NCBI RefSeq assembly: GCF_039555535.1
Contig: NZ_CP154630.1
Location: 881,001 to 945,000, forward strand
Length of the DNA: 64,000 bases
DNA from: Stenotrophomonas maltophilia
GTDB taxonomy: Bacteria; Pseudomonadota; Gammaproteobacteria; Xanthomonadales; Xanthomonadaceae
Reading direction: 5' to 3'
In this document: positions 59,583 through 64,000 of the stretch, in pieces
How the letters are laid out: each line of letters begins with the position of its first letter
Numbering within the stretch: position 1 is the stretch's first letter
Translations under genes and position numbers: made by a program
The notes under the pieces: model-generated
What the model saw: only the letters and a program-made list of their open reading frames with translations
Database searches by the model: none
Told to the model about the DNA's origin: nothing

Positions 59583-60283
59583 CCGCTGGCAGCGGCCGGC
59601 CAATCCCGAACCAGCCCAGCGTTACCCCGCACAGGGGGCCGATCAGCAGGGCGAAGGCGAGGGTGCCGACACCGACGTTGCCGCCGAGCCACCAGCCCAG
59701 CAGCAGCACGCTGCCCTCGATCAGGCTGCGTACCTTCCAGATCGGCCAGCCGGTGCGGGCGTGCAGGCCGGTCATCAGGCCATCGCGCGGGCCGGGCCCC
59801 AGCTTGGCGCCGATATAAAGGCCGGTGGCCAGGGCGACCAGCAGCATGCCGGCGCAGAACATCGCCAGCTGCCAGCCAAGGCCGACCGCCGGGGGGAGCA
59901 GCCACAGACCGAACTGCGCGGACGGGCCGATCAGCATCACGTTGAGCACGGTGCCGACGCCCGGCTTCTGTCGCAATGGCCACCAGAGCAGCAGCACCAG
60001 CGCGCCGATCACATTGGTGGCCAGGCCGAACGACAGCGGTGTCTGTGCGGCGATGCCCTGCGACAACACGTCCCACGGGGCCACGCCGATCGCTGCACGG
60101 ATCATCAGCGAGGCGCCGAAGCCATACAGGAACAGGCCGATGATCAGTTGCAGCAGACGCAGGGGCAGGGCGGTGGGCATGGCGGCGCTCGGGGAGAGGG
60201 GGATCTGTTTCCACCGTAATCCCGATTCATCCGTCGCCATAGATACAGATGCCGGCCAATCCGCCGCCACAGGCGGGACCTGT

Positions 60284-60347
60284 AGAGCCGAGCCCATGCT
60301 CGGCTGGCGATGCCAGGCAAAGCAGCCGAGCATGGGCTCGGCTCTAC
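60284..60347. repeat. SMAG dimer (GTAGAGCCGAGC class)
   Basis: GTAGAGCCGAGCCCATGCTC from 60284 is mirrored by GAGCATGGGCTCGGCTCTAC ending at 60347, 19 bp from the end of the oxidoreductase gene. Confidence 0.88.
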
Positions 60348-60366
60348 ACCGGCGTTCCAGCCTGGC

Positions 60367-61386
60367 TCAATCGCCCCAGCCCGCCAGCGCCAGCTTGCCG
60401 ACCGTGCGTCCGCTGGCCAGGCGCTGATGCGCGATGTCCAGATTCGCCGCATTGATCGTGCCCAGCGTTTCGCTGAGAGTGCCGCGCAGCTGGCCAGCGT
60501 CGATCATGCTGGCCGCGCGGCTGAGGATGCGGTGCTGTTCGATGCGGTCCGCAGTGGCGAAGCGCGAACGCGCGAACATGAATTCCCAGTGGATGCCGAT
60601 GCACTTGGCCTTGTAGGGATCACCGATGCGCAGCGCACCGCGCGGTTCGACGATGAGGCCGACATGGCCCTGTGGCGCCAGCAGCTGGCCCAATGCGTCC
60701 CAGTAATGGTCGGTGTCGGCCAGGTTGAGGGCGACCTGTACTGCGTCGATGCCCAATGCCTGCAGCTGGGGCAGCAGCGGCTGCCGGTGGTCGATCACAT
60801 GCTGGGCACCCATCTGCCGGCACCAGTCGATCGACGACTCGCGCGAGGCGGTGGCGATCACCTCGAATCCTGCATGCCGGCCCAGCTGGATCGCCATCGA
60901 TCCAACGCCGCCTGCTCCGCCGATCACCAGCAGGTGCTGGCCGGCATGGCGGCGGTCATCCAGCTGCAATGGCATGCGCTGGAACAGCAGTTCCCATGCG
61001 GTGAGCGTGGTCAGTGGCAGGGCGGCCGCTTCGGCGAAGTCGAGCGTGGTCGGCTTGCGCGCTACCAGCCGTTCGTCCACAAGATGGAACTGCGCATTGC
61101 AGCCCGGGCGGGTGACATCACCGGCGTAGTAGACCTCGTCGCCGGACGCGAACAGGCTGGCGTCCTCGCCGATCGCTTCGACCACGCCGGCGGCGTCCCA
61201 GCCGAGCACGCGGGGTGCTTCGAGCGTGGCTGGATCGGTGGCCGCCCGCTGCTTGCCGTCGACCGGATTCACCGAGACGGCTTCGACCCGGATCAGCAGG
61301 TCGCGGCCACCCGGAGGCAGCGGCGGAGGCAGGTGGATATCGCAGAGGGCGGGGGCGGATTCACGACTCAGGGCGACGGCTTTCAT
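60367..61386 (-). CDS. Zinc-free alcohol dehydrogenase / quinone oxidoreductase-like protein
   Basis: The protein has 339 residues of the medium-chain dehydrogenase superfamily. The N-terminal GroES-like domain includes RVEAVSVNPVDGKQRAA and LGWDAAGVVEAIGED. The Rossmann fold has LLVIGGAGGVGSMAIQLGRH. The cysteine ligands of the catalytic and structural zinc sites are absent, as in the NADPH-dependent quinone oxidoreductase-like group. Substrate unknown. ATG 61386 is the family start (MKAVALSRE). An 18-bp inverted repeat TTCAGC-N6-GCTGAA at 61436-61453 lies in its promoter region. Confidence 0.88.
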   Translation of the reverse strand: MKAVALSRESAPALCDIHLPPPLPPGGRDLLIRVEAVSVNPVDGKQRAATDPATLEAPRVLGWDAAGVVEAIGEDASLFASGDEVYYAGDVTRPGCNAQFHLVDERLVARKPTTLDFAEAAALPLTTLTAWELLFQRMPLQLDDRRHAGQHLLVIGGAGGVGSMAIQLGRHAGFEVIATASRESSIDWCRQMGAQHVIDHRQPLLPQLQALGIDAVQVALNLADTDHYWDALGQLLAPQGHVGLIVEPRGALRIGDPYKAKCIGIHWEFMFARSRFATADRIEQHRILSRAASMIDAGQLRGTLSETLGTINAANLDIAHQRLASGRTVGKLALAGWGD

Positions 61387-61743
61387 CTCGGCTCCGGCTG
61401 GGTTCGTGGCTCCATCATAGAGTTCCTCACGTTTCAGCAGATGCGCTGAATCGCGTGGAGCAACCTGTTGCGCAATATGTCGTATTCCGCACCTAAACCC
61501 CGTCAAACCCTTGCGGTGTGAGGGTCTTGCGGTTTTTCATCATCCTGTATAGGGTTTCAACGTCGGACCGGTGGAGGGTCGGGCACAACACTTCACATGT
61601 TACGGGACTGTTAACATGACCTTCACCCGCCTGAGCATAATGTTCGCGGCGGTGGCGTGCTGAATCGGCTGTCGAACATCGACGCACTAGTGCTGGCCCA
61701 TGCCTCTACCGGTTTCATACCCCCGAAATAGGAGCTGTACTCA
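61387..61743. promoter_or_regulatory. Divergent control region, oxidoreductase / ompA
   Basis: No gene was seen. TTCAGC-AGATGC-GCTGAA (61436-61453) is an operator-like repeat nearer the oxidoreductase. CATGTTA-N9-TAACATG (61596-61618) is a second repeat. CATAAT at 61636-61641 may be the ompA -10, with TTAACA 19 bp upstream overlapping the second repeat, which suggests that a regulator bound there could act on the ompA promoter. GGAG at 61730-61733 is the ompA ribosome site. Confidence 0.5.
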
Positions 61744-62844
61744 ATGAACAAGAAGATCCTTACTGCCGCGCTGCTGGGTGGTCTGGCTTTCGCCCAGGCT
61801 GCGTCCGCGCAGGAGTTCGATGACCGCTGGTACCTGACCGGTTCGGCCGGCTTCAACTTCCAGGACAGCGACCGCCTGACCAATGACGCTCCGTTCGTCA
61901 CCCTGGGCCTGGGCAAGTTCATCAGCCCGAACTGGTCGCTGGACGGTGAGCTGAACTACCAGAACCCGAACTTCGACGCCAACAAGGACATGAACTGGTC
62001 GCAGTACGGCGTCTCGCTGGACCTGCGTCGCCACTTCATCAAGGAAGGCCGCGGCTGGAACCCGTACCTGCTGGCCGGCCTGGGCTACCAGAAGTCGGAA
62101 GAAGAGTACAACCCGATCAGCGGTAGCCTGGCTGACCGCAAGGACGGCAACTTTGCCGCCAAGGTCGGCGTCGGTCTGCAGACCACCTTCGAGAAGCGCG
62201 TTGCTGTCCGCGCCGAAGTCGCCTACCGCGCTGATTTCGACGACCAGAGCGTGAACCCGAAGCGTGCCGGCAACGATGAAAGCTGGTTCGGCGACGTGCT
62301 GGCTTCGGTCGGCGTCGTGATCCCGCTGGGCCCGGCTCCGGTCGCGGCTGCTCCGGCCCCGGCTCCGGTTGCCCCGAGCTGCGCCGACCTGGATGACGAC
62401 GGTGACGGCGTCAACAACTGCGACGACAAGTGCCCGAACTCGCAGCCGGGTCAGACCATCGGTCCGGACGGTTGCCCGGTCCCGGTCTCCATCGACCTGA
62501 AGGGCGTCAACTTCGACTTCGACAAGTCGAACCTGCGTCCGGACGCCGTGGCGATCCTGAGCGAAGCCACCGAGATCCTGAAGCGTTACCCGGATCTGCG
62601 CGTTGAAGTCGCCGGTCACACCGACTCGAAGGGTACCGACGCTTACAACCAGAAGCTGTCGGAGCGTCGTGCTACCGCCGTGTACAACTACCTGACCAAG
62701 AACGGCGTTGACGCCGGTCGCCTGGTCGGCCCGATCGGCTACGGCGAGAGCCGTCCGATTGCTCCGAACACCAACCCGGATGGTTCGGACAACCCGGAAG
62801 GTCGCGCCAAGAACCGTCGTACCGAGCTGAACGTCCAGAACTAA
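61744..62844 (+). CDS. ompA: OmpA-family outer membrane porin
   Basis: The protein has 366 residues: signal peptide 1-22 (ALLGGLAFAQAASAQ), an eight-strand barrel to about 195, a proline/alanine hinge (VAAAPAPAPVAP), one calcium-binding thrombospondin type 3 motif (DLDDDGDGVNNCDDKC), and a C-terminal OmpA/MotB peptidoglycan-binding domain with GVNFDFDKSNLRPDA, HTDSKGTDAYNQKLSERRA and the late RAKNRRTELN. Cysteines in the hinge (four in the SCADLDDDG...DGCP segment) may form disulfides. It tethers the outer membrane to the cell wall. Similar proteins in Xanthomonas and Stenotrophomonas are abundant. A clean terminator follows. Confidence 0.96.
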   Translation: MNKKILTAALLGGLAFAQAASAQEFDDRWYLTGSAGFNFQDSDRLTNDAPFVTLGLGKFISPNWSLDGELNYQNPNFDANKDMNWSQYGVSLDLRRHFIKEGRGWNPYLLAGLGYQKSEEEYNPISGSLADRKDGNFAAKVGVGLQTTFEKRVAVRAEVAYRADFDDQSVNPKRAGNDESWFGDVLASVGVVIPLGPAPVAAAPAPAPVAPSCADLDDDGDGVNNCDDKCPNSQPGQTIGPDGCPVPVSIDLKGVNFDFDKSNLRPDAVAILSEATEILKRYPDLRVEVAGHTDSKGTDAYNQKLSERRATAVYNYLTKNGVDAGRLVGPIGYGESRPIAPNTNPDGSDNPEGRAKNRRTELNVQN

Positions 62845-62875
62845 GTTCTGACGCTCTGCCAGTAGGACACAGCAG

Positions 62876-62904
62876 GACCCGGCTTCGGCCGGGTCTTGTT
62901 GTTT
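62876..62904 (+). terminator. Intrinsic terminator of ompA
   Basis: GACCCGGC-TTCG-GCCGGGTC followed by TTGTTGTTT: perfect 8-bp stem with a UUCG loop and T-rich tail. Confidence 0.92.
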
Positions 62905-63055
62905 CTGCGGCCCGGAATCCAGGTAGTGCTGGGCCCGGGAGCAACCGTTCGTCGGGTTTTTGTCCGTAAAACCAATGAGTTGCCGTATTCATTGAAAGTG
63001 GCGCTTGAAAGCTGTCGTGGCATTGCTAAACTCGCCGCGTCACTTCCTTTCGTGG

Positions 63056-63571
63056 ATGCCCCTCATGCTGCGCTCTGCATCGGCCGCCTTCCTGGCGCTG
63101 GCCCTGGTTCCCGCCGCCCACGCTGCGGTCGATTGCTCGGTCAACGCCAGCGCCTCGCCGCTGCCGTTGCCGGCCACGACCATCGCGCCGGTGGCCGACG
63201 AGCTGTACATCCGTGGCAACCAGCTGGGCATGCCGGCCGGTGTGCTGAGCAGCAACTACGATCCGTCGCAGTCGCTGGACCAGGTGCTGCAGCGCCTGCG
63301 CATCGACGGCTGCCAGAACATCGCCAAGGCCATTCCGAGCGCACCGGCGGTGAAGCCGAACGATCCGGCGGCCTACAAGCCGCAGACCGAATTCGACAAC
63401 ACGCCCTGGCGCTTCGACATGAGCCAGAACGGCAAGCGCATGACCGCCGAAGAGTTCGACGCCTGGATGAAGGCGCGCGGCGTGCGCGTGGTCAAGGCGC
63501 GTCCGGCTCCGGCCACCACCCCGGCTCCGGCCGAAGCACCGGCTGAGACCAAGCCGGTCGACAAGAAGTAA
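63056..63571 (+). CDS. Small exported protein of unknown function
   Basis: Not recognised. The 171-residue protein has a signal peptide (MPLMLRSASAAFLALALVPAAHA). The mature part has two cysteines (VDCSVNAS and DGCQNIAK), which could form one disulfide, the segment DNTPWRFDMSQNGKRMTAEE, and a proline/alanine-rich end (PAPATTPAPAEAPAETKP). ATG 63056 or 63065 would both give the signal peptide; no strong ribosome site decides. It is between ompA and a pseudouridine synthase gene 20 bp downstream, so it may lead that transcript. Confidence 0.75.
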   Translation: MPLMLRSASAAFLALALVPAAHAAVDCSVNASASPLPLPATTIAPVADELYIRGNQLGMPAGVLSSNYDPSQSLDQVLQRLRIDGCQNIAKAIPSAPAVKPNDPAAYKPQTEFDNTPWRFDMSQNGKRMTAEEFDAWMKARGVRVVKARPAPATTPAPAEAPAETKPVDKK

Positions 63572-63591
63572 GCGCTGCGGGGAGCAGAGGC

Positions 63592-64000
63592 TTGCGCACG
63601 CGCCGCCCACCTGCCGCCCCCGCCGCCCGCTCCCACGCACCGCGTGGGCGTGCGACTCCCGCTGCCGCAGCCGCCGGTGTCCGTCATGGCCTGGCGCGCG
63701 TGCTGTCCAAGGCCGGCGTGTGCTCGCGCAGCGAGGCCGCGCGCTGGATCGCCGATGGCCGCGTACGCGTGTCCGGGCGCATCGTCCGTGACCCCGAGTT
63801 TCCGATTGCACAGCCGGCGCCGCCGATCGAGGTCGACGGCCAGCCGTTGGGCGCGCCGCAGCGCCTGTACCTGATGCTCAACAAGCCGCGCGGGGTGGTG
63901 ACAACCGTGCAGGACGAGCGTGGCCGCGACACCGTCTATCGCTGCTTCGATGGCGCAGGCCTGCCGTGGATCGCACCGGTCGGGCGGTTGGACAAGGCCA
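63592..64000 (+). CDS. RsuA/RluB-family pseudouridine synthase, 3' end outside window
   Basis: The open frame covers 136 codons and leaves the window. It has an S4-type RNA-binding domain, VRHGLARVLSKAGVCSRSEA followed by RWIADGRVRVSGRIV, a linker, the motif YLMLNKPRGVVTTV, and the start of the catalytic motif PVGRLDKA with the active aspartate. The family modifies uridines in 16S or 23S rRNA; which one is not clear. A TTG at 63592, with GGGGAG at 63578-63583, is the likely start, giving an N-terminal extension rich in Arg, Pro and Ala before the S4 domain. No ATG precedes the S4 domain in frame. Confidence 0.85.
   Translation, partial: MRTRRPPAAPAARSHAPRGRATPAAAAAGVRHGLARVLSKAGVCSRSEAARWIADGRVRVSGRIVRDPEFPIAQPAPPIEVDGQPLGAPQRLYLMLNKPRGVVTTVQDERGRDTVYRCFDGAGLPWIAPVGRLDKA

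Overview
The window is chromosomal DNA from a high-GC gammaproteobacterium of the Xanthomonadaceae, most probably Stenotrophomonas of the S. maltophilia group. The assignment rests on the ribosomal and RNA polymerase proteins, the absence of rpmJ after secY, and many small GTAG-ended stem-loops that match the published SMAG repeats of S. maltophilia. No prophage, CRISPR array, transposase or plasmid gene was seen.

Region 1 (1-4629) holds a TonB-dependent receptor cut by the left edge. It is divergent from an exported cyanophycinase-like S51 peptidase and an exported isoaspartyl peptidase/asparaginase, a set that could scavenge isopeptide polymers. Region 2 (4682-38441) is the core gene-expression block: tRNA-Tyr, tRNA-Gly and tRNA-Thr, tuf, tRNA-Trp, secE-nusG, rplKAJL, rpoBC, rpsL-rpsG-fusA-tuf, then the S10, spc and alpha operons from rpsJ to rplQ. 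The gene order is classical, but several usually tight junctions (rpsN/rpsH, rplF/rplR, rplR/rpsE, rpoA/rplQ) carry spacers with hairpins. The two tuf genes encode the same protein and are identical over a 962-bp core.

Region 3 (38684-64000) is a housekeeping and accessory mix: dsbB, a second TonB-dependent receptor divergent from class II DAHP synthase, an MscS-type channel, an exported amidase, a DUF2127 membrane protein, typA, ppiB, mdh, an RluA-type pseudouridine synthase, a PrpE-like acyl-CoA synthetase, an unknown protein paired with a SUFU-domain protein, a glutathione transferase, a SleB-type hydrolase, fadH, a YczE-like membrane protein, a quinone oxidoreductase-like protein, an OmpA-family porin, a small exported protein, and a pseudouridine synthase cut by the right edge.

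The most unusual content is non-coding. Two elements of about 550 bp (43054-43599 and 51489-52047) each start 10-11 nt after a stop codon. They have 28-40 bp terminal inverted repeats, short variable low-complexity tracts, and two large hairpins that are diverged inverted copies of one unit, with SMAG-type hairpins nested in the middle. A separate palindrome family with GGGGTCNGAnCC ends occurs at four places. One SMAG dimer supplies the stop codon and C-terminus of the YczE-like gene.
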